Of a stretch of DNA of 64,000 nucleotides, positions 46,643-54,605 are shown one piece after another (position 1 is the stretch's first letter; the number at the start of each line of letters is the position of its first letter). A program made the position numbers and the translations under genes. The notes beneath the pieces were generated by a model. It searched no databases. It was not told where the DNA came from and saw only the letters and a list, made by a program, of their open reading frames with translations. Origin of the DNA: CAIWHR01 sp963788185 (GTDB lineage Bacteria; Pseudomonadota; Gammaproteobacteria; Burkholderiales; Casimicrobiaceae); NCBI GenBank assembly GCA_963788185.1, contig CAWBGE010000012.1, forward strand, positions 248,001 through 312,000, written 5' to 3'.

Positions 46643-48853
46643 ATGAAAAAAGTGATCGGTGTCAGCCTCGGAGCAAACGACCAGGATTTCGAATTCAGCG
46701 CCCGATTCCTGGGGCAGCGCTTCAACGTGCGTCGCCTGGGAACGAACGGCAGCACAGCCAAGGCCGTCAAGCTGCTGAAACACTGGGAACAGCACGCCGA
46801 CGCGCTGGGCCTGGGCGTGGTGAAGGACAACTACACGGTCGGCGCGCGACGCTACATCGAGAAGGACAGCACGCGCATGAAGGAGGCCGTGACGCGCATA
46901 CCCGTGACGACGGGCGGGCGCCTCTCCGACATCCTGCAGGAATGGGCGCTGCGGCACGTGCAGATCAAGCTCGGCAACTATTTCAACAACGCCAACGTGC
47001 TGTTCTTCTCGGGAATGACCAACTACAAGCTGGCCATGGCCATGTCCGAGTACACGCACAATCTCCAGTTCGCCGACCCGCTGCTGCAGCTCGGCGTGCC
47101 CAAGCTCCTCACGTCGTTCGACGCGCTGGAGCTCTACACCAGCGGCGCGCACTACGTGATGGACTGGACGCCCGCCGGCCTGATGTCGTCGGCCCCGGTC
47201 AAGGAGTGGACGAAGTTCCTGCTGCGCAAGGCCATGCAGCACGCGACGGTCATCGTGGCGCCCGTGCACGAACTCGACGCCTTCGGCGTGGAGGAGCTGG
47301 GCGGCAAGACGATCATCACCTCCACCGTCAACGAGCACCGAATCGCGCAATTCAGGGACAAGGGCGTCAACATGGTGATCGACGGGGCGCCGATGCTGTT
47401 CGGCCACGTGCTGGACCCGAGCCTTCTCGACGCGATGATCATCGCCGCGACGGAAAAGAATCCCGACGAAATGCTCGAGGACGATTACCTCGAGATCATC
47501 ACCAACCTCGCGCTCGAGCCGCGCGTCATCCACCCCTGCGGCTTCCGGCGCGTCAATCGCTTTGCCTTCGTCATCCATCCGCTGTCGCAGGAGTATTTCA
47601 AGAACGTGAAGCCGATCGAGCTGCTGTCCCACGTCTCGCCGCCGGTGTTCATGAACTCGCTGGAAAAGGCGATGGCCTACGCGCCTCCGTTCGTCTACTC
47701 GAAGGTGACGGGCATCAAGTCTCCCACCGGCGTCGAGGCCGAGGGCTGGCTGATTTCCGTGGGAGGCACCCCCAAGGAAATCATGAACCACAGCCCGGAG
47801 TTCACCTACCGGCGCCTGCTCGATGCCGCGCGGATGGCCAAGCGGCTGGGCGCGCAGATCATGGGGCTGGGTGCGTTCACCAAGGTGGTCGGCGATGCCG
47901 GCCTCACCGTCGCCAAGCGCGCGCCGCTGCCGATCACCACCGGCAACAGCTACAGCGCGTCGGGGGCGTTGTGGGCGGCGCACGATGCGGTGCTGCGCCT
48001 GGGTCTGCTGCCCGAGCCGACCAAAGGGCAGAAAGTCAAATTCAAGGCGATGGTCGTCGGCGCGACCGGCGCGATCGGCTCGGTCTGCGCGCGTCTGCTG
48101 GCGATGGTTGCCGAGGAGGTCTACCTCGTGTCGCCCGAGACGGCCAAGCTGCTGTCGGTCAAGGAGTCGATACTCGAGGAGACGCCGGACGCGAAGCTGT
48201 TCCTGTCCTCGCGCGCCGACAAGGATATCGCCGACATGGACATGATCGTCACCGCGACCTCCGGCGCCGGCAAGAAGATTCTCGACATCATGAAGGTCAA
48301 GCCCGGATGCGTGATCACCGATGTCGCCCGGCCGCTCGACCTGCCGCCCAGCGAGGTCGCCAAGCGGCCGGACGTGCTGGTGATCGAATCCGGCGAAATC
48401 CTGATGCCGGGCGAGGTGAAGATGAAGAACATCGGCCTGCCGAAGAACGTCGCCTACGCCTGCCTCGCCGAGACCATCGTGCTCGCGCTCGAGGGACGCT
48501 TCGAGAACTTCACCGTCGGCCGCAACATCGAATGGGAGAAGGTGCGCGAGATCTATCGGCTGGGCCGCAAGCACGGCATGAAGCTCGCCGCCATTTCAGG
48601 CGTCAATGGCGTCTATTCGGATGCCGACATCCGTCGCGTGCGCCGGCTGGCGCTGGCGGCCCGCGCCAAGGTCGTCCCGCCCGCCGCCCGGTCGGCGGTG
48701 AGGGGCGCTGCCGGCAAGCCTGCAAAGACGACGGCCAGGAAGTTGGCGAAGACGACAGCCAAGACTGCGGCCAGGACCACGGCGAAGGCTGCCGCGAAGA
48801 CCGCCGCAAGAAAGCGCGCCGGCACCACGCGCAAGTCAACGCGCGCGGCGTAG
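46643..48853 (+). CDS. Acyl-ACP-reductase-like dehydrogenase with a histone-H1-like tail
   Basis: 736 residues with three parts. The N-terminal 370 contain no motif I can assign with certainty (NYFNNANVLFFSGMTNYKLAMAMSEYTHN, SAPVKEWTKFLLRKAMQHA). The middle resembles the long-chain acyl-ACP reductases of cyanobacteria: IMGLGAFTKVVGDAGLTV, then PITTGNSYSASGALWA near residue 431, then the Rossmann motif VVGATGAIGSVCARLLA near 470. The last 65 residues are Lys/Ala/Thr repeats (KTTARKLAKTTAKTAARTT), as in histone-H1-like proteins. I infer reduction of an acyl thioester or related carbonyl with NAD(P)H, with the divergent alcohol dehydrogenase as a possible partner; substrate is unknown. Confidence 0.75.
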   Translation: MKKVIGVSLGANDQDFEFSARFLGQRFNVRRLGTNGSTAKAVKLLKHWEQHADALGLGVVKDNYTVGARRYIEKDSTRMKEAVTRIPVTTGGRLSDILQEWALRHVQIKLGNYFNNANVLFFSGMTNYKLAMAMSEYTHNLQFADPLLQLGVPKLLTSFDALELYTSGAHYVMDWTPAGLMSSAPVKEWTKFLLRKAMQHATVIVAPVHELDAFGVEELGGKTIITSTVNEHRIAQFRDKGVNMVIDGAPMLFGHVLDPSLLDAMIIAATEKNPDEMLEDDYLEIITNLALEPRVIHPCGFRRVNRFAFVIHPLSQEYFKNVKPIELLSHVSPPVFMNSLEKAMAYAPPFVYSKVTGIKSPTGVEAEGWLISVGGTPKEIMNHSPEFTYRRLLDAARMAKRLGAQIMGLGAFTKVVGDAGLTVAKRAPLPITTGNSYSASGALWAAHDAVLRLGLLPEPTKGQKVKFKAMVVGATGAIGSVCARLLAMVAEEVYLVSPETAKLLSVKESILEETPDAKLFLSSRADKDIADMDMIVTATSGAGKKILDIMKVKPGCVITDVARPLDLPPSEVAKRPDVLVIESGEILMPGEVKMKNIGLPKNVAYACLAETIVLALEGRFENFTVGRNIEWEKVREIYRLGRKHGMKLAAISGVNGVYSDADIRRVRRLALAARAKVVPPAARSAVRGAAGKPAKTTARKLAKTTAKTAARTTAKAAAKTAARKRAGTTRKSTRAA

Positions 48854-49723
48854 TGCCAGTGCTTCGTTGACGATCAGCGCGCCCAGCACCAGCGCGCCGC
48901 CGGCGAGCGCGCTCTCGGTCGGAGCCTCGCCGGCCCACAGCCACGCCCAGGCCACGCCGAACAGCACTTCGAGCAGCCCCAGGAGCGCGATTTCCGGCGC
49001 CGGCAGCACGCGCGTCAGGCGCACGACCAGCAGGCAGGGAATCGCGAGCTGCACGACGCCCAGCAGCGCGAGCAGGCCGAGGTCGTGCGTGGAGGCCTGA
49101 AACGGATAGGCGAGCGGCAACGTGGCAAGCGCCGACAGCGTGGCGCCGATGAGCACCGCCGGCAGCATGTCCTGCGGCGCCGCCGCGTCGGGGTCGCCGC
49201 TGCCGTGACCGATGTGCTGCAGCATCGTCCAGTTGACCGCCGCGGCCAGCGGCACCGCGAGCGCGACCAGCGTGCCTGTGAGCGAAGCGCCGGCGCTCGC
49301 CTCCTGGCCGAACATCCAGCCGATGCCCAGCGTCGCGATTGCGATGGCCACCCAGGTGCGCAACGGCAGTTCGTGGTGGAGGAAGAGGCGTGCGAACAGC
49401 GCGGTCACCAGTGGTCCGACCGCCAGCGTGACCAGCACGTTGGCGACCGTGGTCAGGGTCAGCGAAACCATGAAGGCCGTGTACATCACCGACCAGCAGA
49501 CACCCGAGACCCACACCACGCGAGGCGCGCGCAGCAGCCCCGACCAAAGCGCGGGTCCGCGCATCACCGACAGCGCGACGACCAGCGCCAGCGCGTTGAA
49601 GAGGCTCCGCCAGAAGGTCACCTCGAAGCTGCGCGCGGCATCGAGGTGACGCGTCACGACCCCCGCGATGCTCCACAGCAGCGTCGCCAGCACCATCAGC
49701 GCCACGGCACGACGGTGGGTCAT
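48836..49723 (-). CDS. EamA/DMT-family transporter
   Basis: 295 residues with ten hydrophobic helices arranged as two EamA repeats: WSIAGVVTRHLDAARSFEVTFWRSLFNAL in the first, and the second beginning near LAVPLAAAVNWTMLQH. The family exports amino acids or other metabolites. Its end overlaps the convergent AAR-like gene by 18 bases, and its start overlaps the mltA stop by four, so it is co-transcribed with mltA. Substrate cannot be deduced. Confidence 0.88.
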   Translation of the reverse strand: MTHRRAVALMVLATLLWSIAGVVTRHLDAARSFEVTFWRSLFNALALVVALSVMRGPALWSGLLRAPRVVWVSGVCWSVMYTAFMVSLTLTTVANVLVTLAVGPLVTALFARLFLHHELPLRTWVAIAIATLGIGWMFGQEASAGASLTGTLVALAVPLAAAVNWTMLQHIGHGSGDPDAAAPQDMLPAVLIGATLSALATLPLAYPFQASTHDLGLLALLGVVQLAIPCLLVVRLTRVLPAPEIALLGLLEVLFGVAWAWLWAGEAPTESALAGGALVLGALIVNEALALRRAR

Positions 49724-51030
49724 GGGCGGGGCAATGGCGCGTCCTTGGGCCACAGCAGCCACATCCGCCCTTCCTGGCGCATCCGGCCGGCTTCGCGGCC
49801 CGCTGCCTCGCCGAAGCCCCAGAAGAAATCGGCCCGGACGGCACCGCGTATTGCGCCGCCCGTATCCTGGGCCAGCACCAGCCGTTGCAGCGGTCGTGAT
49901 GTCAACGGCCACGTCGTGTCGAGAAACACCGGGGCGCCGAGCGGAATCGAGCGCGGATCGACGGCGATCGTCCGCTCCCGCAGCAAGGGGACCCCCAGCG
50001 CGCCGATGGGGCCGTCGATCGCCGCCTCGAGGCTTCCCGGCACGGGTGCCGGCACTTCGCGGAAGAACACGTAGCTCGGATTTTCGTTCAGCAGCGCGGG
50101 CAGCTTCTCGGGATTGCGCCGCCCCCAGTCGCGGATGCCCTGCATCGACGCCCGCTCCAGCGTGAGTTCGCCGCGCTCGATGAGCAGGCGCCCGATCGAC
50201 CGGTAAGGGTGCCCGTTCTGATCGGCGTAGCCGACGCGGATCACGCTGCCGTCGGCCAGCGTGACGCGCCCCGACCCCTGGATCTGAAGAAAAAAGGCTT
50301 CGACCGCGTTCTCGACATGGACGAGCGCCTTGCCGGCGACCGGGGCAGTGCCGTTCTCGATGTCCGTCCGCGGCCAGTACGGCACGACGCGCCTGCCGTC
50401 GATGCGGCCGCGCACGCGCTTGTCCTTCAGTTCCGGATACAGCGCGGCGAGATCGACGGTCAGGAGATCGTCGGGCGCCGCGTAAAGGGGCACGCTGAAT
50501 CGCGCCGTCCGTGTCCGGCTGCCCGCGAGCAGTGGCTCGTAATAGCCGGTGACGAGCCCCGCGTCACGACCGTCGGCGGCACGCACCTGGTAGGGGCTAA
50601 AATGAAGCTCGAAGAACGCGCGCACCGCCGTATGGCTGGCCGGGTCGACGGACGTTGCGGCCGTGCAGGCGCCCTGCCAGGTGGCTCGGGTTGCGGGGTT
50701 ATTGATGAGCGCGGCACAGCCCGCCCGAAACGCCAGCCAAGCGGCGCCCACGGTGTCTTCGCTCCATCCCGGCAACATCGCCCAGGTTGCCGGCAGGTAC
50801 TGAGCCGGAAGCGAAGGCGGGGGCGCGGGCGTGACAGGAGGCGCGGCAGCGGGCGGGGCGGGGGCCACGGATTCCGGCGGCGGTGCGACGGTCGCGCAGC
50901 CGGCGACGAGCGCCGCCAGCAGAATCGCGGTCGGGAGTCGGCCGTAGCGGCGCGATGGAACGGGGAGGCGCAAGGCGATGGGATGGATACTGCTCGAAGT
51001 GCTCGTGGCGCTCCTGCTGGCGGTTTTCAT
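49720..51030 (-). CDS. mltA: Membrane-bound lytic murein transglycosylase A
   Basis: Peptidoglycan lytic enzyme. From the ATG used, 436 residues, but a Ser-rich N-terminus precedes the lipobox LVAGCATV, so the real start may be a TTG at 50973 (417 residues). The lipoprotein signal is followed by a Pro/Ala-rich linker. The MltA domain shows FELHFSPYQV, LVTGYYEPLLAGSRTRTARF and YAAPDDLLTVDLAALYPELK. The 3D domain near the C-terminus contains the catalytic Asp in LAQDTGGAIRGAVRADFFWGFG. The end overlaps the EamA start. Confidence 0.88.
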   Translation of the reverse strand: MKTASRSATSTSSSIHPIALRLPVPSRRYGRLPTAILLAALVAGCATVAPPPESVAPAPPAAAPPVTPAPPPSLPAQYLPATWAMLPGWSEDTVGAAWLAFRAGCAALINNPATRATWQGACTAATSVDPASHTAVRAFFELHFSPYQVRAADGRDAGLVTGYYEPLLAGSRTRTARFSVPLYAAPDDLLTVDLAALYPELKDKRVRGRIDGRRVVPYWPRTDIENGTAPVAGKALVHVENAVEAFFLQIQGSGRVTLADGSVIRVGYADQNGHPYRSIGRLLIERGELTLERASMQGIRDWGRRNPEKLPALLNENPSYVFFREVPAPVPGSLEAAIDGPIGALGVPLLRERTIAVDPRSIPLGAPVFLDTTWPLTSRPLQRLVLAQDTGGAIRGAVRADFFWGFGEAAGREAGRMRQEGRMWLLWPKDAPLPRP

Positions 51031-51106
51031 CGTCTGGTGGACCATGGGCCCGAGAAGGAAGCGCTCGCCGCCGACGGCGCGAAGCGACCGGGATTCGGCG
51101 AACTGA
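50978..51106 (+). CDS. Small single-helix membrane protein, candidate
   Basis: 42 residues, too short for routine gene calling. One hydrophobic helix (WILLEVLVALLLAVFIVWWT) is followed by positively charged PRRKRSPP, the topology expected for a small inner-membrane protein, with GGGAGG upstream. It overlaps the N-terminal part of mltA on the opposite strand if mltA starts at its ATG, but only adjoins it if mltA starts at the TTG. No family assigned; tentative. Confidence 0.35.
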   Translation: MGWILLEVLVALLLAVFIVWWTMGPRRKRSPPTARSDRDSAN

Positions 51107-51124
51107 GGCTCCGACGACAGGCGG

Positions 51125-51523
51125 TCAATGCAGAACGCGCGGCACCGACAGCGTGAACGAGGCAATCGGCGCTTCGAAGCTTTCGCCGTCCTCGGCGACC
51201 ATCTGGTAGCTGCCCTGCATCGTGCCCACCGGCGTGGGCAGCGTCGCCCCGCTTGTATACTCGAACGTTTCGCCCGGTTTGAGCAGAGGCTGCTGTCCCA
51301 CCACCCCCAGCCCCTTGACTTCCTGAACCTTGTGGTCGCCGTCGGTGATGATCCAGCGGCGGCTCACGAGTTGCGCTGCGACGCGGCCGGTGTTGACGAT
51401 GGTGATCGTGTAGGCGAACACAAAGTGGTTGCGCGACGGATCGGACTGATCGGCAACGTACCGGGCTTTCGCCGCCACGGTGATCTGGTATTTTTCGCTG
51501 GTTTCCATCGCCGATTTCGACAT
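51125..51523 (-). CDS. apaG: ApaG protein
   Basis: 132-residue Fn3-like protein (Co2+/Mg2+ efflux-associated in annotation; true role unclear). Motifs VRYVADQSDPSRNHFVFAYTITIVNTG, VQEVKGLGVVGQQPLLKPGETFEYTSGATLPTPVGTMQGSYQMVAEDG are diagnostic. AAGGAAAGGG precedes the ATG at 51523. It is divergent from rpe, the standard betaproteobacterial apaG-rpe arrangement. Confidence 0.94.
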   Translation of the reverse strand: MSKSAMETSEKYQITVAAKARYVADQSDPSRNHFVFAYTITIVNTGRVAAQLVSRRWIITDGDHKVQEVKGLGVVGQQPLLKPGETFEYTSGATLPTPVGTMQGSYQMVAEDGESFEAPIASFTLSVPRVLH

Positions 51524-51552
51524 CCCTTTCCTTCACCCCGCCGATTATAACG

Positions 51553-52233
51553 ATGCCCGCCTGCAAAATCGCCCCTTCGCTGCTCTCCGCCGACTTCGCG
51601 CGCCTCGGCGAGGAGGTTCGCGCCGTCGTGGCCGCCGGCGCCGATCTCATCCACTTCGACGTGATGGACAACCATTACGTGCCCAATCTCACTGTCGGGC
51701 CCCTGGTCTGCGAGGCGCTGAAGCCGCACGCGACCGTCCCCATCGACGTGCATCTGATGATGAAGCCGGTGGATCGCATCATTCCCGACTTTGCGAAGGC
51801 GGGCGCGGGGATCGTGAGCTTCCACCCGGAAGCTTCCGAGCACATCGACCGCACGATCGGCCTGATCCACGACTGCGGCTGCAAGGCGGGTCTCGTCTTC
51901 AACCCCGCCACGCCTCTGGACTGGCTCGAGCATACGATCGACAAGCTCGATCTCGTGCTCGTCATGGGGGTGAACCCCGGATTCGGCGGGCAGTCGTTCA
52001 TTCCCCATGCGCTCGTCAAGATCGAGGCGGTGCGGCGGCGGATCGAGGCCGCCCAGCAGCGCACCGGGCGCGCGGTTCTGCTCGAGGTCGATGGCGGCGT
52101 GAAGACCGACAACATCGCGTCGATCGCGCGCGCCGGCGCCGACACTTTCGTCGCCGGATCGGCGATCTTCGGCGCGGGCGACTACCGGGCGACGATCGCG
52201 GCGATGCGCGCCGCGGTAGCGGCCGCCGGATGA
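51553..52233 (+). CDS. rpe: Ribulose-phosphate 3-epimerase
   Basis: Interconverts ribulose- and xylulose-5-phosphate in the pentose phosphate and Calvin cycles. 226 residues: KIAPSLLSADFARLGEEV at the start, IHFDVMDNHYVPNLTVGP with the metal-binding His and catalytic Asp, VDVHLM-like IDVHLMMKPVDR, VMGVNPGFGGQSFI and VDGGV with the second catalytic Asp. Complete and of usual length. Followed by gph. Confidence 0.96.
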   Translation: MPACKIAPSLLSADFARLGEEVRAVVAAGADLIHFDVMDNHYVPNLTVGPLVCEALKPHATVPIDVHLMMKPVDRIIPDFAKAGAGIVSFHPEASEHIDRTIGLIHDCGCKAGLVFNPATPLDWLEHTIDKLDLVLVMGVNPGFGGQSFIPHALVKIEAVRRRIEAAQQRTGRAVLLEVDGGVKTDNIASIARAGADTFVAGSAIFGAGDYRATIAAMRAAVAAAG

Positions 52234-52247
52234 GGGCAGGACCGATG

Positions 52248-52973
52248 ATGACTCCGCAGACCCATGCGACGCTGCCGCGTTTCGACGTTGGCGCCATCGC
52301 GTTCGATCTCGACGGCACGCTGCTCGACACCATCCACGACCTGGCCGCCGCCGTCAATGCGCTGATGGACGAGCTGGGCTATCCGCCGCTGCCGAAAGCG
52401 GAGATCCGCGATTTCGTCGGCAAGGGTGTGCCCAACCTCGTGCGCCGCTCGCTGGCGCGCGCGAACGCGGTGTCGCCGGAGGCGATCGACGACGCGGAAG
52501 TGACGGACGCGCTGACGCGGTACCACGCGCACTACACGGCGCTGCTCGGCCGCGAGTCCGTCCTCTACCCGGGCGTGCGCGAAGGGCTCGACCGCCTGGC
52601 GGCGACGGGAATTCCGATGGCGGTCATCACCAACAAGTCGTCGCGCTTCGTGCGGCCGCATCTCGACCTGGCCGACCTCACCCGCTATTTCCGGATACTG
52701 GTCGGCGGCGACGACCTGCCCACTAAAAAGCCGGCACCCGGCCCGCTGCTGCACGTCGCGGAGGCATTCGGCGTCGCCCCCGCGCGGCTGCTCATGGTGG
52801 GCGACTCGGTCAACGATGCGCAGGCCGCGCGCGCAGCGGGTTGTCCGGTGCTGATCCTTCCCTATGGCTACAACGAAGGCGAGCCCATACAGAACGTCGA
52901 CGCCGACGGCATCGTCCCCTCGCTCCTCTCGGTCGCCGACTGCGTTCGCTACGTCGCGTCGCCCGCAACATGA
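52248..52973 (+). CDS. gph: Phosphoglycolate phosphatase
   Basis: HAD-family phosphatase of 241 residues that removes phosphate from 2-phosphoglycolate. The nucleophile is in IAFDLDGTLLDT (about residues 17-28). The second Asp acid/base is part of the same motif, TNKSS is motif II, KPAPGPL with the catalytic Lys is motif III, and MVGDSVNDAQAA with two Asp is motif IV. Of tandem ATGs, I take the second, with AGGA six bases ahead. Usual partner of rpe. Confidence 0.93.
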   Translation: MTPQTHATLPRFDVGAIAFDLDGTLLDTIHDLAAAVNALMDELGYPPLPKAEIRDFVGKGVPNLVRRSLARANAVSPEAIDDAEVTDALTRYHAHYTALLGRESVLYPGVREGLDRLAATGIPMAVITNKSSRFVRPHLDLADLTRYFRILVGGDDLPTKKPAPGPLLHVAEAFGVAPARLLMVGDSVNDAQAARAAGCPVLILPYGYNEGEPIQNVDADGIVPSLLSVADCVRYVASPAT

Positions 52974-53037
52974 GCGTGCCCGCTCCCGCCCGGCGCGGCG
53001 GCGTCGCGCGCCCGTCACCGCATGAACCGGGTGCCCC

Positions 53038-54516
53038 ATGAACGAAACCGAATTCCGCGCACTGGCCCGACAGGGATACAACCGCATTCCGCTGGTGCTG
53101 GAGTCGTTCGCCGATCTCGACACGCCGCTGTCGCTGTACGTCAAGCTCGCCGGCGACAAGTACTCGTTCCTGCTGGAGTCGGTGGTCGGCGGCGAGCGCT
53201 TCGGCCGCTATTCGTTCATCGGCCTCCCGGCGAAAGTTTGCCTGCGCGCCCGCGGCCGGGCCATCGAGGTCGAGGATCGCGGCACCGTCGTCGAGCGGCA
53301 CGAGGGCGATCCGCTCGATTTCATCGGCGCGTTCATGCGCCGCTATCGCGTGGCCCCGCGACCCGGGCTGCCGCGCTTCTGCGGCGGGCTCGCCGGCATG
53401 TTCGGATATGACACGGTGCGCTACATCGAGGCGAAGCTCGCGCACACCGCACCGCCCGAAGCCCCGGGTCTTGCCGGCATGCCCGACGTGCTGCTGCTGC
53501 TGACCGAAGAGCTCGCCGTCGTCGACAACCTCGCCGGCAAGATCTACCTCATCGTCTTCGCCGATCCGGCAGACCCCGACGCGCATGCGCACGGGATGGC
53601 CCGGTTGCAGGAACTGCGGCGCAAGCTGCGCGCGCCGGTGGCGATTCCCTTCCAGACGGCCACGCCGTTGACGCAGGCGGAGAGCGAGGTCGGCGCCGAG
53701 GGCTTCCAGAACGCGGTGCGGCGCGCGAAGGACTACATCGCCGCCGGCGACATCATGCAGGTCGTGCTGTCGCAGCGGATGCGCCGCGCGTTCTCCGATT
53801 CGCCGCTGTCGCTCTACCGCGCGCTGCGCTCGCTCAATCCTTCGCCGTACATGTTCTACTACGACTTCGGCGACTTCCACGTCGTCGGCGCGTCGCCCGA
53901 GATCCTCGTGCGCAAGGAAGGCGACACGGTGACGCTGCGGCCGATCGCGGGAACGCGCCCGCGCGGCGCCACGCGCGAGGCCGACGAGAAATTCGCCCAG
54001 GAGCTGCTGGCCGATCCCAAGGAGATCGCCGAGCACGTGATGCTGGTCGACCTCGGCCGCAACGACGTCGGGCGCGTCGCCCGGACGGGCACGGTCGAGT
54101 TGACCGACCGCATGGTCGTCGAACGCTATTCGCACGTGATGCACATCGTGTCGAACGTCGAGGGCAAGCTGAAGCCGGGGCTCACCAGCATCGACGTGCT
54201 GCGCGCGGCTTTCCCCGCCGGCACGGTGAGCGGCGCGCCGAAGGTGCGCGCGATGGAGATCATCGACGAACTCGAGCCGACGAAGCGCGGGACCTACGCC
54301 GGTGCCGTCGGGTATCTCAGTTTTCAGGACGACATGGACACGGCGATTGCGATACGCACCGCGGTGATCAAGGATGGGATGCTGTACGTCCAGGCCGGCG
54401 CGGGCATCGTCCACGACTCAGTGCCCGAGACCGAGTGGACGGAGACGCAGAACAAGGCGCGCGCGGTGCTGCGCGCCGCCGACATGGTGCAGCAGGGGCT
54501 CGACGCCGAGAGCTGA
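53038..54516 (+). CDS. trpE: Anthranilate synthase component I
   Basis: Forms anthranilate from chorismate with ammonia supplied by TrpG. 492 residues: N-terminal DTPLSLYVKLAGDKYSFLLESVVGGERFGRYSFIG, which includes the tryptophan-feedback LLES motif, then the catalytic half with GDIMQVVLSQRMRR, LNPSPYMFYYDFGDFHVVGASPE, PIAGTRPRG and FPAGTVSGAPKVRAMEIIDELEP. It lies after rpe-gph as usual, but the expected trpG-trpD-trpC genes do not follow; zwf does. Confidence 0.95.
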   Translation: MNETEFRALARQGYNRIPLVLESFADLDTPLSLYVKLAGDKYSFLLESVVGGERFGRYSFIGLPAKVCLRARGRAIEVEDRGTVVERHEGDPLDFIGAFMRRYRVAPRPGLPRFCGGLAGMFGYDTVRYIEAKLAHTAPPEAPGLAGMPDVLLLLTEELAVVDNLAGKIYLIVFADPADPDAHAHGMARLQELRRKLRAPVAIPFQTATPLTQAESEVGAEGFQNAVRRAKDYIAAGDIMQVVLSQRMRRAFSDSPLSLYRALRSLNPSPYMFYYDFGDFHVVGASPEILVRKEGDTVTLRPIAGTRPRGATREADEKFAQELLADPKEIAEHVMLVDLGRNDVGRVARTGTVELTDRMVVERYSHVMHIVSNVEGKLKPGLTSIDVLRAAFPAGTVSGAPKVRAMEIIDELEPTKRGTYAGAVGYLSFQDDMDTAIAIRTAVIKDGMLYVQAGAGIVHDSVPETEWTETQNKARAVLRAADMVQQGLDAES

Positions 54517-54605
54517 AAGCCCCGGGTGGCGCGGACCCCGGTGAATCCTGGCGCGCCGGCGGCGAGGATCCTGGCGCCAGCGATGCGCGCCTCTGAAAGG
54601 CAGTC

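Noticed and set aside
45224..48574. A minus-strand open frame of more than 1100 codons opposite the acyl-ACP-reductase-like gene
   Set aside because: Only its last 415 codons (45224-46471) encode a recognisable protein, the iron-type alcohol dehydrogenase. The rest is the antisense of the plus-strand gene and is open because of the high third-position GC.
51545..51550. TATAAC just before rpe as a promoter -10 box
   Set aside because: It ends two bases before the start codon, so transcription would begin inside the gene. The translated N-terminus is the normal one for Rpe.
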